DNA of 59,033 bases, taken from an uncultured Bacteroidales bacterium (GTDB lineage Bacteria > Bacteroidota > Bacteroidia > Bacteroidales > Paludibacteraceae). Positions 8,690-16,906 of this stretch are shown here, one piece after another; within the stretch, counting starts at the first letter, position 1, and the number at the start of each line of letters is the position of its first letter. The stretch covers positions 1 through 59,033 of the forward strand of contig CAMHQP010000005.1 in assembly GCA_946187555.1 (NCBI GenBank), read 5' to 3'. The position numbers and the translations under genes were made by a program. Under the pieces are notes generated by a model that was given only the letters and a program-made list of their open reading frames with translations, had not been told where the DNA came from and ran no database searches.

Positions 8690-9734
8690 AATTCCTCCAT
8701 TTATTGATTAGTTTGGTCATGTCCTCCGGCCACTGACTGTCGAAGAACATGCGTTCACCCGTTCTCGGATGCGTAAATCCCAACGTACGTGCATGCAATA
8801 CCTGTCGCGGACAAAGGGCAAAGCAGTTCTCTATATACTGCCGGTATTTTTGAGTGCGAAGACCCTTTAGGATTTCGCGGCCACCATACTTCTCATCACA
8901 AAAAAGCGGATGACCGATATGCTTCATATGCACACGTATCTGGTGGGTGCGACCCGTCTCCAATCGGCATTCCACAAGCGTCACATAGGGGAACTGCTCC
9001 AGCACTCGCCAGTGCGTCACCGCCTCTTTAGCCTGCGGACATTCCTCCAAATCCCACACTCTATAGATGGTACGGTCTCTGTTGTCTCGTGCCAATGCAC
9101 CTTCTATCGTTCCACTCTGCTCTTTGAACGTACCCCACACCAGCGCATTATAGGTGCGTTCGGTGGTATGCTCGAAGAACTGACGCGCCAAATGCGCCTT
9201 CGCTTCCGGCGTCTTGGCAATCAACAACAAACCGCTGGTATCCTTGTCAATTCTATGCACTAAGCCGATGGACGGATCATTGATATCTACTATTCGGTCA
9301 TTTACCATTTGGTCATTGTGCGCAAAATGCCATGCGAGGGCGTGAAGGAGCGTGTGCTCGTAGTTGCCATGCCCCGGATGAACTACTAAACCTGCCGGTT
9401 TGTTGACTACCAACAAGTCTTCATCCTCGTACACGATATCAAGGGGTATATTCTCGGGAGTGATGGTGTAATCATGCGGTTCATGATCCAGCAAAACCTG
9501 AATGATATCGCCGGGTTTGACACGGTAGTTGGAGGCCACCGCTTTTCCGTTCGCCCACACGTTCCCCGCATCCGCAGCCGTCTGGATACGGTTGCGGCTC
9601 GTGTTGGTCATGTGCTCTGCGAGGTACTTGTCAATGCGTTCCTTGCCTTGACCTTTATCCACTTCGCATCGCCAGCGCTCCCACAGAAGGTCGTCTTCGA
9701 CGACATTGGTTATTTGTAATTGGTCATCGGTCAT
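8667..9734 (-). CDS. rluD: RluD/RluA-family 23S rRNA pseudouridine synthase
   Basis: Converts uridines in large-subunit rRNA to pseudouridine. An S4-like RNA-binding domain covers about residues 28-90 (ERIDKYLAEHM...IQTAADAGNVWANGKAV). The catalytic domain has NKPAGLVVHPG and GLVHRIDKDTSGLLLIAKT with the catalytic Asp, and later VECRLETGRTHQIRVHMKHIGHP. A short insertion just before GLVHRIDKD (NDQMVNDRIVDIND) is encoded by the heptad repeat 9294-9321. The start codon lies in another heptad array. It overlaps porX by 23 nt and follows the PASTA gene by 1 nt. Confidence 0.93.
   Translation of the reverse strand: MTDDQLQITNVVEDDLLWERWRCEVDKGQGKERIDKYLAEHMTNTSRNRIQTAADAGNVWANGKAVASNYRVKPGDIIQVLLDHEPHDYTITPENIPLDIVYEDEDLLVVNKPAGLVVHPGHGNYEHTLLHALAWHFAHNDQMVNDRIVDINDPSIGLVHRIDKDTSGLLLIAKTPEAKAHLARQFFEHTTERTYNALVWGTFKEQSGTIEGALARDNRDRTIYRVWDLEECPQAKEAVTHWRVLEQFPYVTLVECRLETGRTHQIRVHMKHIGHPLFCDEKYGGREILKGLRTQKYRQYIENCFALCPRQVLHARTLGFTHPRTGERMFFDSQWPEDMTKLINKWRNYEPNTLG
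9294..9321. repeat. heptad repeat inside rluD
   Basis: Four degenerate 7-mers (TCGGTCA, TTTACCA, TTTGGTC, ATTGTGC), in frame, next to the catalytic motif. Nearly the same words as the obgE array. Confidence 0.65.
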
Positions 9735-9739
9735 ATCAG
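9705..9739. repeat. heptad repeat at rluD start
   Basis: Five 7-mers (ATTGGTT, ATTTGTA, ATTGGTC, ATCGGTC, ATATCAG) span the rluD start codon and the PASTA gene's stop. They encode the rluD N-terminus MTDDQLQITN. Confidence 0.65.
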
Positions 9740-10554
9740 AACCACTCCTCTTCCGCTGCCGGACTGGTGTTGGTAGCAGTCTTCTCGATATCTTTTGACA
9801 GTCTCAGCGAGACCGTTTCGCCTTCTATCAATTGCGCTCCGGCTGCCGGTATCTGTTTATATACATATTGTTTCACGCCCTCTTCCGCTTCTTCGTCGTA
9901 ACTCACGGCTCCAACCGTCAGACGATGGCTCAGCAGCAGACTGCGCGCATCTTGTAAGGTCAGTCCGATAACGGATGGCACCTCTACTTCCTCCGTTCCG
10001 CGACCGAAACCTACCACCAGACGCACTTTGGTTCCGACCGGCACTTTTTGGCCTGGTAAGATACTCTCTCCATTCGCTTTGACATCCAAAACGAGGTCGC
10101 GATAGGTCGACGGTTCATAGTCGTACACGCTATCCACCTCCAGACCCATGCCGCGTAAAGTTGTCTCCGCCTGACGATAACTCATATCTTGCAGATTCGG
10201 CATCGTCACTTGACGTTTCATCGTCGCGTTGATCGTCACGTACACCGCGCGGCCATGCTTGGCATGACTACCCGGCTGCGGATTCTGCTCAACAATCGTG
10301 CCAAACGGCACTTTATCCGAAAAAGTAGAGTCAATAACTACCAAAACCAAGTCTTGAGCAGCCAGAATCGGCTGTGCCTCAGCCTCTACCATTCCGCGTA
10401 CATCCGCTACTTCGACCTCCACACCATGCTCCGTATAACGACGCAGGTAAGCTATCAGCACTACCAGAATAGCAATTCCAATCAGAAGCGCTAATACCAG
10501 GTTTGAACCTATAAATTTGAGGTCTGACTTGTCAAAAATGCTCTTTTTCGTCAT
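9736..10554 (-). CDS. membrane-anchored PASTA-domain protein
   Basis: 272 aa with a short cytoplasmic N-terminus, one transmembrane helix (about residues 14-35, LVLALLIGIAILVVLIAYL) and three PASTA domains outside the membrane (about residues 45-110, 115-180, 188-256). PASTA domains bind muropeptide or beta-lactam-like ligands in PBPs and Ser/Thr kinases; here there is no kinase or penicillin-binding domain. The C-terminal tail is low-complexity. It is the first gene of the operon PASTA-rluD-porX-nuclease. Probably a cell-wall-sensing or structural protein; its exact role is unknown. Confidence 0.88.
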   Translation of the reverse strand: MTKKSIFDKSDLKFIGSNLVLALLIGIAILVVLIAYLRRYTEHGVEVEVADVRGMVEAEAQPILAAQDLVLVVIDSTFSDKVPFGTIVEQNPQPGSHAKHGRAVYVTINATMKRQVTMPNLQDMSYRQAETTLRGMGLEVDSVYDYEPSTYRDLVLDVKANGESILPGQKVPVGTKVRLVVGFGRGTEEVEVPSVIGLTLQDARSLLLSHRLTVGAVSYDEEAEEGVKQYVYKQIPAAGAQLIEGETVSLRLSKDIEKTATNTSPAAEEEWF

Positions 10555-10574
10555 AAAATGTAAAATTTAGTGCG

Positions 10575-10605
10575 CAAAATTACAAAAATATTTGCACATA
10601 TGCAA
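10575..10605 (-). promoter_or_regulatory. promoter of PASTA-rluD-porX operon
   Basis: Minus strand: TTGCATATG (-33 side, 10605 downwards), 20-nt spacer, -7 box TAATTTTG (10582-10575). The -33 element is shared with the divergent promoter at 10592-10622. Confidence 0.75.
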
Positions 10606-10622
10606 AAAAAGCAGTACTTTTG
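10592..10622 (+). promoter_or_regulatory. promoter of the small Cys-rich lipoprotein gene
   Basis: TTGCACATA (10592), 20-nt spacer, TACTTTTG (10615-10622). The near-palindrome TTGCACATATGCAA (10592-10605) serves both this promoter and its divergent partner. The leader to the ATG is about 65 nt. Confidence 0.75.
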
Positions 10623-10691
10623 CAACGTTTTTCGTAAAAAGACGAAGAATATAACACTTTTAAAGCTTTAAAAAATTAAAATTTAGTAATT

Positions 10692-10844
10692 ATGAAGAAG
10701 ATGCTTCTTATCGTAGCTGTTGCTCTCGTTGCAATGAGCTGCGGCAAAAAGTGCTGCGACAAAAAATGCTGCCAGGACACTGCTGCTTGCGACACCGTTG
10801 AGGTAGTTGAGGCTGCTGAGGCAGTTGAGGTTGCTGCTGAGTAA
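10692..10844 (+). CDS. small Cys-rich lipoprotein (50 aa)
   Basis: A short gene with its own promoter and terminator. The product begins MKKMLLIVAVALVAMSCGKK: a lipoprotein signal with lipobox VAMSC, so cleavage would leave Cys-17 lipidated. The mature part is only about 34 residues. It has a paired-cysteine motif (CCDKKCC plus one more Cys) and ends in an acidic Val/Glu/Ala tail (VEVVEAAEAVEVAAE). The CC-KK-CC pattern could bind metal or form disulfides, but that is inference. I do not recognise a named family. Start chosen at the only ATG, with promoter spacing and composition in agreement. Confidence 0.8.
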   Translation: MKKMLLIVAVALVAMSCGKKCCDKKCCQDTAACDTVEVVEAAEAVEVAAE

Positions 10845-10872
10845 CTTTTTGCTCAATTAGGTATTAGACCTG

Positions 10873-10907
10873 AAAAAAGAAGCGACGCTTAAGCGCCGCT
10901 TTTTTTT
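10873..10907. terminator. bidirectional terminator
   Basis: A-tract, stem AGCGACGC/GCGCCGCT (one mismatch) with a TTAA loop, then a T-tract. It is near-symmetric, so it can end the lipoprotein transcript (plus) and the convergent gpmI transcript (minus). The gpmI stop sits in its last bases. Confidence 0.8.
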
Positions 10908-12438
10908 AGTGTATCAGGTTCTTACCCGTCATCTCTTTCGGTTGCTCAATGCCCATGATGTGGCAGAGCGAAGGAGCGACGTCCGCCAGGATACCATCCT
11001 CTACGTGCGCGTCCGTGTGATCCTTACTGATATAAATGAACGGAACCGGATTGAGCGAGTGAGCCGTGTTCGGCGTACCATCCGCATTGATAGCGTTGTC
11101 GCAGTTACCGTGATCAGCAATGACGATGATCTCATAGCCATTGGCCAGAGCGGCTTCAATCACCTTATGCGAGCACTCGTCAATCGTCTTCACCGCTTTC
11201 TGGATAGCCTCATACACACCGGTATGACCTACCATGTCGCCGTTGGCAAAGTTCAATGTGATATAATCGAACTTCTGCGTCTTGATAGCCTCTACCAGCG
11301 CTTCGGTCACTTCGGGCGCACTCATCTCCGGCTTCATATCGTAGGTCGGCACCTTCGGCGAAGGGATAAGAATACGTTCCTCACCCGGGTATTCGGCTTC
11401 GCGTCCGCCGTTAAAGAAGAAGGTCACATGTGCGAATTTCTCCGTCTCGGCTATACGCAGTTGCTTGAGTCCCAAACGGCTGACTACTTCACCTAACGTG
11501 TTCTTTACATTCTCTTTCGGGAAGAGGATATGCAGGCCTTGGAAAGAAGAGTCGTACGGCGTCATACAGCAGTAATGCAAACCGGGGATGGTCTTCATGC
11601 CTTGCTCCGGCATATCCTGCTGCGTGAGCACAATCGTGATCTCTTTCGCGCGGTCATTGCGGTAGTTGAAGAAGATCACCACATCGCCTTCGGTGATACG
11701 TCCGTCACAATTGGCGTTCACGAGCGGCTCCATGAACTCGTCCGTATCTTTATGCTCCTCCGTGTGACGGTCATAGCAACCCTGTACTGCCGCTACCATA
11801 TCCTTCTCTTGACGACCTTTGCCGTTCACCAGTTGGTCATACGCTACCTTGATACGCTCCCAACGTTTGTCACGGTCCATCGCATAGAAACGACCGATGA
11901 TAGACGCGATATGTGCTCCGGTCTTATCGCATACTTTTTGCAGGTCTTCAATGAAGCCCTTACCACTGCGCGGATCGGTATCACGGCCATCCATGAAGCA
12001 GTGAACGAACGTGCGGTCAGCAACACCGTACTCCTTGGCGATCTCCACCAACTTGAACAGGTGATCGAGGCTTGAGTGCACACCTCCGTTGGAGCATAAA
12101 CCCATGATATGCAGCTTTTTACCTGCAGCTTGAGCGGCTTTGTAAGCGGCCACAATCTCCGGGTTCTCCATGATCGAGTTGTCGCGGATAGAGCGGTTGA
12201 TCTTCACCAGATCCTGATAAACCACACGGCCGGCACCGATATTGAGGTGACCTACCTCCGAGTTACCCATCTGTCCGTCAGGAAGACCGACATTCTCACC
12301 GCTGGCCTGCAACTGCGAATGCGGGTATTTAGCCAACAACGCATCCCAATTCGGCGTCGGAGTCACGCTGATGACATCGGCTTTGGACTTGTTACCGATT
12401 CCCCAGCCATCCAAAATCATTAATAATGCTTTACTCAT
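10906..12438 (-). CDS. gpmI: 2,3-bisphosphoglycerate-independent phosphoglycerate mutase
   Basis: Interconverts 3- and 2-phosphoglycerate in glycolysis using two Mn ions. 510 aa, family length. [15 protein letters not shown] holds the first metal Asp. [17 protein letters not shown] holds the phosphorylated serine. [27 protein letters not shown] and [13 protein letters not shown] hold the other metal and substrate residues. It precedes smpB on the opposite face of a 23-base heptad-rich gap. The stop lies in the bidirectional terminator. Confidence 0.96.
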   Translation of the reverse strand: MSKALLMILDGWGIGNKSKADVISVTPTPNWDALLAKYPHSQLQASGENVGLPDGQMGNSEVGHLNIGAGRVVYQDLVKINRSIRDNSIMENPEIVAAYKAAQAAGKKLHIMGLCSNGGVHSSLDHLFKLVEIAKEYGVADRTFVHCFMDGRDTDPRSGKGFIEDLQKVCDKTGAHIASIIGRFYAMDRDKRWERIKVAYDQLVNGKGRQEKDMVAAVQGCYDRHTEEHKDTDEFMEPLVNANCDGRITEGDVVIFFNYRNDRAKEITIVLTQQDMPEQGMKTIPGLHYCCMTPYDSSFQGLHILFPKENVKNTLGEVVSRLGLKQLRIAETEKFAHVTFFFNGGREAEYPGEERILIPSPKVPTYDMKPEMSAPEVTEALVEAIKTQKFDYITLNFANGDMVGHTGVYEAIQKAVKTIDECSHKVIEAALANGYEIIVIADHGNCDNAINADGTPNTAHSLNPVPFIYISKDHTDAHVEDGILADVAPSLCHIMGIEQPKEMTGKNLIH

Positions 12439-12441
12439 AAA

Positions 12442-12476
12442 ACTATTTACTATTTAATCATTTACCATTTGTTCAT
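12442..12476. repeat. heptad repeat at smpB/gpmI junction
   Basis: Five 7-mers (ACTATTT, ACTATTT, AATCATT, TACCATT, TGTTCAT). The smpB stop codon and its last residues (NKW) are encoded by it. Confidence 0.7.
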
Positions 12477-12926
12477 TTTGCGCATTTGTGCCATCTCGCG
12501 TTTGTCATCCGCTTCGCGGAGGGATTGGCGTTTGTCGTAGGTGTGTTTACCCTGACAGAGAGCAATCTCCATCTTCGCCAAACCCTTCTCGTTGATAAAC
12601 AGCTCCAAAGGAATGATGGTCTTGCCCGTGTCCTTGGTAGCTTTTTCAAGTTTGCGTATCTCACGGCGCTGCAACAGCAGTTTGCGGTCGCGCTTGGCCT
12701 CATGATTAGCATACGAGCCGAAGCGATACTCGGCGATATGCATCTGCTTCACATACATCTCCCCGTGTTCCACCGCACAGTAACTATCCACCAACGAAGC
12801 TTTTCCCTCGCGGATGGACTTGATCTCGGTGCCGAAGAGTTGAATACCCGCCGTATAACGATCGAGGATGATGTACTCAAACTTCGCCTTCTTGTTCAGT
12901 ATCCGTATGTCGCTCTTCAGCTTCAT
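12462..12926 (-). CDS. smpB: SsrA-binding protein
   Basis: Binds tmRNA and enters stalled ribosomes for trans-translation. 154 aa; [42 protein letters not shown] matches the SmpB N-terminal barrel, [12 protein letters not shown] is conserved, and the basic C-terminal tail ([19 protein letters not shown]) is the part that reads into the mRNA path. Its start lies within the 3' end of the CNNM gene (50-nt overlap). The last codons NKW and the stop fall in a heptad array. Confidence 0.96.
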   Translation of the reverse strand: MKLKSDIRILNKKAKFEYIILDRYTAGIQLFGTEIKSIREGKASLVDSYCAVEHGEMYVKQMHIAEYRFGSYANHEAKRDRKLLLQRREIRKLEKATKDTGKTIIPLELFINEKGLAKMEIALCQGKHTYDKRQSLREADDKREMAQMRKMNKW

Positions 12927-13995
12927 CTTTCACTCCTTCCACCTTCACTCCTTCCACTTTACGATACTTCTTCTGCCGTTGCTCCCAACGCTCACGAGCA
13001 TACTGCTGCATATCGATAACGGTATCGCTCTCATCGATAATCTCCAAACCGAAAATCGTCTCGATGATATCTTCGAGTGTCAGGATCCCCACGAACATAC
13101 CATACTCATCGATGATCTGCGCAATCTGACTCTTCTGCTTAAGCATCGAATCGAAGATCGTACCCAAAGTCAGATCTTGATCAAAAGCCGGCAACGGACG
13201 TTTGATGCTACCTAAAGTCTTGCGGAAATGGTCTTCCGTCAGATCCTCGAGGGCATCATTACGCAGGATGTAGCCGGTGATATACTCCGGTGCCTCAGGC
13301 TTATAGAGCGGAATACGCGAGAAATGGTCGTACTCATCGTTGTCGTAATACGCCCGCAGGGTCATGTTCTCCGGCGCGGTCTTGGCTACCACACGCGGGG
13401 TCATCACGTCATAGGCATGGATGGAATCGAGGCGCATAAGATTGGAGAAGATCTTGTTCTCATCCTCGTCTACTACACCTTCTTCTTCGCCCACGTTCAC
13501 CATCGCCAGCACCTCCTCGCGCGATACAGAAGGGTCATCTTCATTATTCGGGAAAGCTTTCGTTATCAGCTCGACAAGGATAACAAAAGGATAGAGTGCG
13601 TAGATAAGAAAATGAATCGTGCGGGCGGAGAAACCCATCAACTCGCGCCAATAGGTGGTACCGATAACCTTCGGGATGATCTCCGAGAAAACGAGAATGA
13701 GGATGGTCGTGAGGGCAGACATGAGTCCGAACCATTTTGAACCGAAGACCGCAGTCACCTGCATACCCACACCGGCTGCACCGATCGTATTGGCAATCGT
13801 GTTCAACGATAATATAGCAGCTAAGGGGCGACTCGTGTCGTCCTTGTATTTGCTCATCAACTTGGCGGGCGCATAGCCCTCCTCCTCACGCAGATTGATA
13901 TAACTGAGCGACGTCGTCATCAGTACCGATTCCAGTACGGAACACAGGAAGCTGATGCCCATTGCGCCGAATAAAAACAATAATAGTAGTCCCAT
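12877..13995 (-). CDS. CNNM/CorC-type membrane protein (DUF21 + CBS pair)
   Basis: Probable divalent-cation (Mg/Co) transport or efflux regulator of the hemolysin/CNNM family. It starts with [26 protein letters not shown], the DUF21 membrane domain (about residues 1-190, four membrane segments). Two CBS domains follow (about 205-330, [36 protein letters not shown]). The tail is short and charged, with a 5-residue repeat ([10 protein letters not shown]) from a heptad-like array, and there is no CorC-associated domain. The ATG at 13995 fits the promoter at 14012-14042 with about a 10-nt leader. It leads the minus operon CNNM-smpB-gpmI. Confidence 0.9.
   Translation of the reverse strand: MGLLLLFLFGAMGISFLCSVLESVLMTTSLSYINLREEEGYAPAKLMSKYKDDTSRPLAAILSLNTIANTIGAAGVGMQVTAVFGSKWFGLMSALTTILILVFSEIIPKVIGTTYWRELMGFSARTIHFLIYALYPFVILVELITKAFPNNEDDPSVSREEVLAMVNVGEEEGVVDEDENKIFSNLMRLDSIHAYDVMTPRVVAKTAPENMTLRAYYDNDEYDHFSRIPLYKPEAPEYITGYILRNDALEDLTEDHFRKTLGSIKRPLPAFDQDLTLGTIFDSMLKQKSQIAQIIDEYGMFVGILTLEDIIETIFGLEIIDESDTVIDMQQYARERWEQRQKKYRKVEGVKVEGVKDEAEERHTDTEQEGEV
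12921..12955. repeat. heptad-like repeat at CNNM end/smpB start
   Basis: 7-mers such as CTTCATC, TTTCACT, CCTTCCA, CCTTCAC, TCCTTCC, best seen as a 15-nt direct repeat. It encodes [10 protein letters not shown] in the CNNM tail and contains the smpB start codon in another frame. Confidence 0.6.
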
Positions 13996-14011
13996 AATTC
14001 TAAATTGCCTG

Positions 14012-14042
14012 CAAAGGTACAACAAAAAAATGACATACGCAA
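14012..14042 (-). promoter_or_regulatory. promoter of CNNM-smpB-gpmI
   Basis: Minus strand TTGCGTATG at 14042, 20-nt spacer, TACCTTTG box (14019-14012). The -33 side overlaps a small palindrome (CATACGC-AA-GCGTATG, 14034-14049). Confidence 0.7.
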
Positions 14043-14081
14043 GCGTATGCCATTCTTTTCGCATTTTTTCCGTTACTTTAT

Positions 14082-14112
14082 TTGCGTATGTGCAAAAATT
14101 GTTGTACTTTTG
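14082..14112 (+). promoter_or_regulatory. promoter of CPBP protease gene
   Basis: TTGCGTATG (14082), 20-nt spacer, TACTTTTG (14105-14112). The ATG begins at 14117, only 5 nt after the box, so the transcript should be essentially leaderless. Confidence 0.75.
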
Positions 14113-14116
14113 CAGC

Positions 14117-14944
14117 ATGAAAAGGATTTTTACGCAAATCGTTGTATGGCTCGGCATTATGGCTGTGCTGACATTAGTGGCCGCAGGGCTTTGGTACGTG
14201 GTATTGGAAAATGACCAATCGACAGAAGGCTTGAAATGGTTACAGTTCTTCCAAACAGTCGGTACTTTTCTCTTGCCTCCGATATGCTGCGCATGGCTAT
14301 GGGAAGAGAATCATCAACCGTTTCGTTTGCTGCAGATGGATCGAACAGCGGACGGAAAGTTGTTCCTGTTAGCCATCGGAATCATGATTTGTGCTATGCC
14401 TGCCATCAATCTGTTAGCGGATCTAAACAGCCAAGTCAAACTGCCGGAAAGTCTCGATTTCATCGAACAAAAACTGAAAGCGTACGAAGAAGAAGCGGCT
14501 TTGTTGACAGAGCGCTTTCTACAAGCGGATAATGTCTGGCAGTTACTACTCAACATCGGTCTGATGGCGTTACTGCCCGCATTAGCGGAAGAACTCTCTT
14601 TCCGGGGTACGCTGCAGCAGATTTTGGGCAACCGGCATATCGCTATTTGGGTAACAGCCATCGTTTTCTCAGCCATTCACATGCAGTTCTACGGATTCGT
14701 TCCGCGTATGCTGATGGGTGCGATGTTCGGCTATGTATTCGTGTGGTCAGGTTGCCTGTGGATACCGATCGTGATGCATTTCACCAACAACGGCTTGGCG
14801 GTGATCGCCTATTACATCTTCGGTTCAGAAAACAGTTACGCCGACACGATAGGTGCCGGCGCAACATGGTGGTTAGGCGTGTTAAGCCTGATTCTTACAT
14901 CTCTGGGTCTACTAATATTCTACCGCAGAACTCGCACACAATGA
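14117..14944 (+). CDS. CPBP-family intramembrane metalloprotease (Rce1-like)
   Basis: Multi-pass membrane protein (275 aa) of the Abi/CPBP family. Motif 1 is EELSFRG (EExxxR type, about residues 157-163); motif 2 is FSAIHMQFYGFVPRMLMGAMFGY; motif 3 is HFTNN. These form the glutamate/histidine active site. The role is not defined by context; bacterial members include peptide-processing and self-immunity proteins. The start is fixed by the promoter: an open frame extends upstream, but only this ATG lies downstream of the -7 box. It converges with the zinc-ribbon gene, with a 50-bp overlap of 3' ends. Confidence 0.9.
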   Translation: MKRIFTQIVVWLGIMAVLTLVAAGLWYVVLENDQSTEGLKWLQFFQTVGTFLLPPICCAWLWEENHQPFRLLQMDRTADGKLFLLAIGIMICAMPAINLLADLNSQVKLPESLDFIEQKLKAYEEEAALLTERFLQADNVWQLLLNIGLMALLPALAEELSFRGTLQQILGNRHIAIWVTAIVFSAIHMQFYGFVPRMLMGAMFGYVFVWSGCLWIPIVMHFTNNGLAVIAYYIFGSENSYADTIGAGATWWLGVLSLILTSLGLLIFYRRTRTQ

Positions 14945-15629
14945 TTTTCTTACGGGTACGGATGTCGAGTTGCAACTGAGCAGGGATCTTAGCGTGGCAA
15001 CCGCCGCAGGAGTCGCGCTCTACTTTCACAACGGCAAGGCCGTTGCGTGCGCTCTTACGGATACGCTTGAAGCCGGCTAACAGACGCTCGTCCAGTTTTT
15101 TCTCCAGTTCACCGGCCTTGAGAACCAATGCCTCGGTTTCAGCTTTGGTCTCTGCCAGAATCTGGTCGAGTTCCGAACGTTTCTGATTCAGATCCACCGT
15201 ACGCTCCTCGATATCCTTGGTCGTCTTGGCTTTGTCTGCCAGACGTGCCTCGAGTTCAGCGCTGTAGTGTTTGATCTTACGCTGCGAAGCCTCGATCTCC
15301 AACTCCTGATACTCGATCTCCTTGTTGAGGTTATCGAACTCACGGTTGTTACGAACGCTGTTCTGCTGCTCTTTGTAACGGGAGATAGACGCGTTAGCGT
15401 TCTCCGTACGTACGCGGTGATCCGAGATCTGGGTCTCGCACTCTTTGATGTCATTCTCGATATTAGCCAGACGGGTCTTGAGACCTTCCACTTCGTCGGC
15501 CATATCTTTCACTTCTTGCGGCAGCTCACCTGCCAAAGTGCGCAGGTTGTCGATTTTTGAATCTACCTGCTGCAATTCGTAGAGGTATTTGAGTTTGTCC
15601 TCTACGGTCAATTCTTTTGCTCTTGCCAT
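14895..15629 (-). CDS. coiled-coil C4 zinc-ribbon protein (CT398-like)
   Basis: 244 aa. Residues about 10-190 form a long antiparallel coiled coil (heptads of L/E/K), and the end is a zinc ribbon with CGGCH and CEFCG (four cysteines). This family, often annotated as a C4-type zinc ribbon protein, is a possible nucleic-acid-binding scaffold, and its exact function is not established. It overlaps the Nif3 gene by 22 nt, a pairing that I recall as common in Bacteroidetes. Its 3' end runs 50 bp into the CPBP gene on the other strand. Confidence 0.88.
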   Translation of the reverse strand: MARAKELTVEDKLKYLYELQQVDSKIDNLRTLAGELPQEVKDMADEVEGLKTRLANIENDIKECETQISDHRVRTENANASISRYKEQQNSVRNNREFDNLNKEIEYQELEIEASQRKIKHYSAELEARLADKAKTTKDIEERTVDLNQKRSELDQILAETKAETEALVLKAGELEKKLDERLLAGFKRIRKSARNGLAVVKVERDSCGGCHAKIPAQLQLDIRTRKKIIVCEFCGRILVDPEM

Positions 15630-16396
15630 AGTTGTATTGGTGTTTTATCTTTTTTGCTGATTAGTACGTTCAAATCGAGCGGTTTGAGTATATCGCGGAA
15701 TATCTCGCGGGCATGGCGCTCACTGATCCAATGGTCGATATCGATCAGTCCGATACGTCCGTCGGCGTCTTGGAACTCATGATATTTGCAATCGGCGGTA
15801 ATATATACATCGGCTCCTTGTGCGATCGCTTCTTCGATGAACTCTGCTCCGCTTCCTCCGCATAATGCTACCGTATGCACTTGCTCCTTTTGGGGGCGTG
15901 TATAGCGAACATACGTGCATTCTAAAATATCACGTATATGTCCGATAAAATCGAGATAATTGACCGGTTTCGGCAGTTGACCGATCACTCCGAGACCTGT
16001 CTGCTTATTCTCTCCCGTAACCAGTAACCTGTAATCCGTAACCCCTATTTTCTCCGCCAACTTCGTATTGATACCGCCGGGTACGCTATCCAGATTCGTA
16101 TGCGCGCTATAGATGGCGATATCGTGTTTGATAGCCATCTCCACGATACGTGCTTGCGGAGTCTGTCCGCAGACTTGTTTGAGTCCGTGGAATAAGAGCG
16201 GATGATGACTGATGATGAGTTGGCAACCGAGTTCAATAGCCTCATTGACCACATCTGTCGTAACGTCTGTGGTCAAGAGAACGGACTGAATGTCGCGTCC
16301 TGTGTCACCTACCTGCATTCCCGAGTTATCCCATTCTTCCTGGGCACTCCGTGGCGCTACAGATTCTATGCTATTGATAATCTCCCTAAGGAGCAC
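15608..16396 (-). CDS. Nif3-like dinuclear metal-centre protein
   Basis: Member of the NIF3/YbgI family (hexameric, two-metal site), sometimes annotated as GTP cyclohydrolase I type 2 homologue; the physiological reaction is uncertain. 262 aa with EEWDNSGMQVGD, ISHHPLLFHG (metal His), YSAHTNLDSVPGGIN, a TADCKYHE segment and IDHWISERHA near the end. The start is a GTG (16394-16396) directly abutting the stop of DUF5606. Residues about 118-128 (TDYRLLVTGEN) are encoded by a heptad array. Confidence 0.88.
   Translation of the reverse strand: MLLREIINSIESVAPRSAQEEWDNSGMQVGDTGRDIQSVLLTTDVTTDVVNEAIELGCQLIISHHPLLFHGLKQVCGQTPQARIVEMAIKHDIAIYSAHTNLDSVPGGINTKLAEKIGVTDYRLLVTGENKQTGLGVIGQLPKPVNYLDFIGHIRDILECTYVRYTRPQKEQVHTVALCGGSGAEFIEEAIAQGADVYITADCKYHEFQDADGRIGLIDIDHWISERHAREIFRDILKPLDLNVLISKKDKTPIQLWQEQKN
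16014..16041. repeat. heptad repeat inside Nif3 gene
   Basis: Four tandem 7-mers, CCCGTAA, CCAGTAA, CCTGTAA, TCCGTAA, in frame in the coding region. One of the cleanest heptad arrays in the window. Confidence 0.75.
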
Positions 16397-16813
16397 TTAT
16401 TTTGCTTCCTCTTCTTCGTCTTTCACGGTGAAGTCCGTGATGCCGGCGTTGATGAGGATGTTGTACCATTGGATGAGTTTGCGGATGTCGGATGGATAAA
16501 CGCGGTCACGATCCCAGTTCGGCAACACTTCGTCGAACCAAGCCTGCAACTCTGCGTTCGAAGCTTTCTTCACATCCATCGCCACAGCCTTCAGTCCTTC
16601 TTTCTTTCCGGCATTGGTCAGTACTTCGCTCAGCGCAATATCGTCCGCATCGGTGAACATCGACACATCGCTCAGCGCAACGATCTTGTCGCGAGCGTAT
16701 GTCGGCATACGTTTGCCGTCCACGAGGGACTCCACGATCAGCATGTTATTACCGCGACTAACTAACTTGTACAAACCCGGTTTGCCGGTGATAGCAAGGA
16801 TATTTTTCAACAT
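16397..16813 (-). CDS. DUF5606 protein
   Basis: 138 aa, starting MLKNILAITGKPGLYKLVSRG, with the pattern seen in Bacteroidetes DUF5606 proteins (VESLVDGKRMP.YA..KI.AL; EVLPNWDRDRVY.SDI.K...WYN.L). Soluble and acidic at the C-terminus. Function unknown. I chose the ATG at 16813 because the conserved region begins there and the promoter lies just upstream. It heads the unit DUF5606-Nif3-zinc ribbon, with no spacer to Nif3. Confidence 0.85.
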   Translation of the reverse strand: MLKNILAITGKPGLYKLVSRGNNMLIVESLVDGKRMPTYARDKIVALSDVSMFTDADDIALSEVLTNAGKKEGLKAVAMDVKKASNAELQAWFDEVLPNWDRDRVYPSDIRKLIQWYNILINAGITDFTVKDEEEEAK

Positions 16814-16842
16814 AAATCGTTTGTTTCTTTTAAAATCGGCTG

Positions 16843-16873
16843 CAAAATTAGTATTTTTTTTTGATATGTGCAA
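16843..16873 (-). promoter_or_regulatory. promoter of DUF5606-Nif3-zinc ribbon
   Basis: Minus strand TTGCACATA at 16873, 20-nt spacer, TAATTTTG (16850-16843). It shares its -33 element with the divergent plus promoter. Confidence 0.75.
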
Positions 16874-16890
16874 GAAAAGTAGTAATTTTG
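16861..16890 (+). promoter_or_regulatory. promoter of DMT transporter gene
   Basis: TTGATATGTGC (16861), 19-nt spacer, TAATTTTG (16883-16890). The shared divergent -33 element is TTGATATGTGCAA (16861-16873). Confidence 0.75.
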
Positions 16891-16906
16891 TGGCCGTTTT
16901 TGGCGT

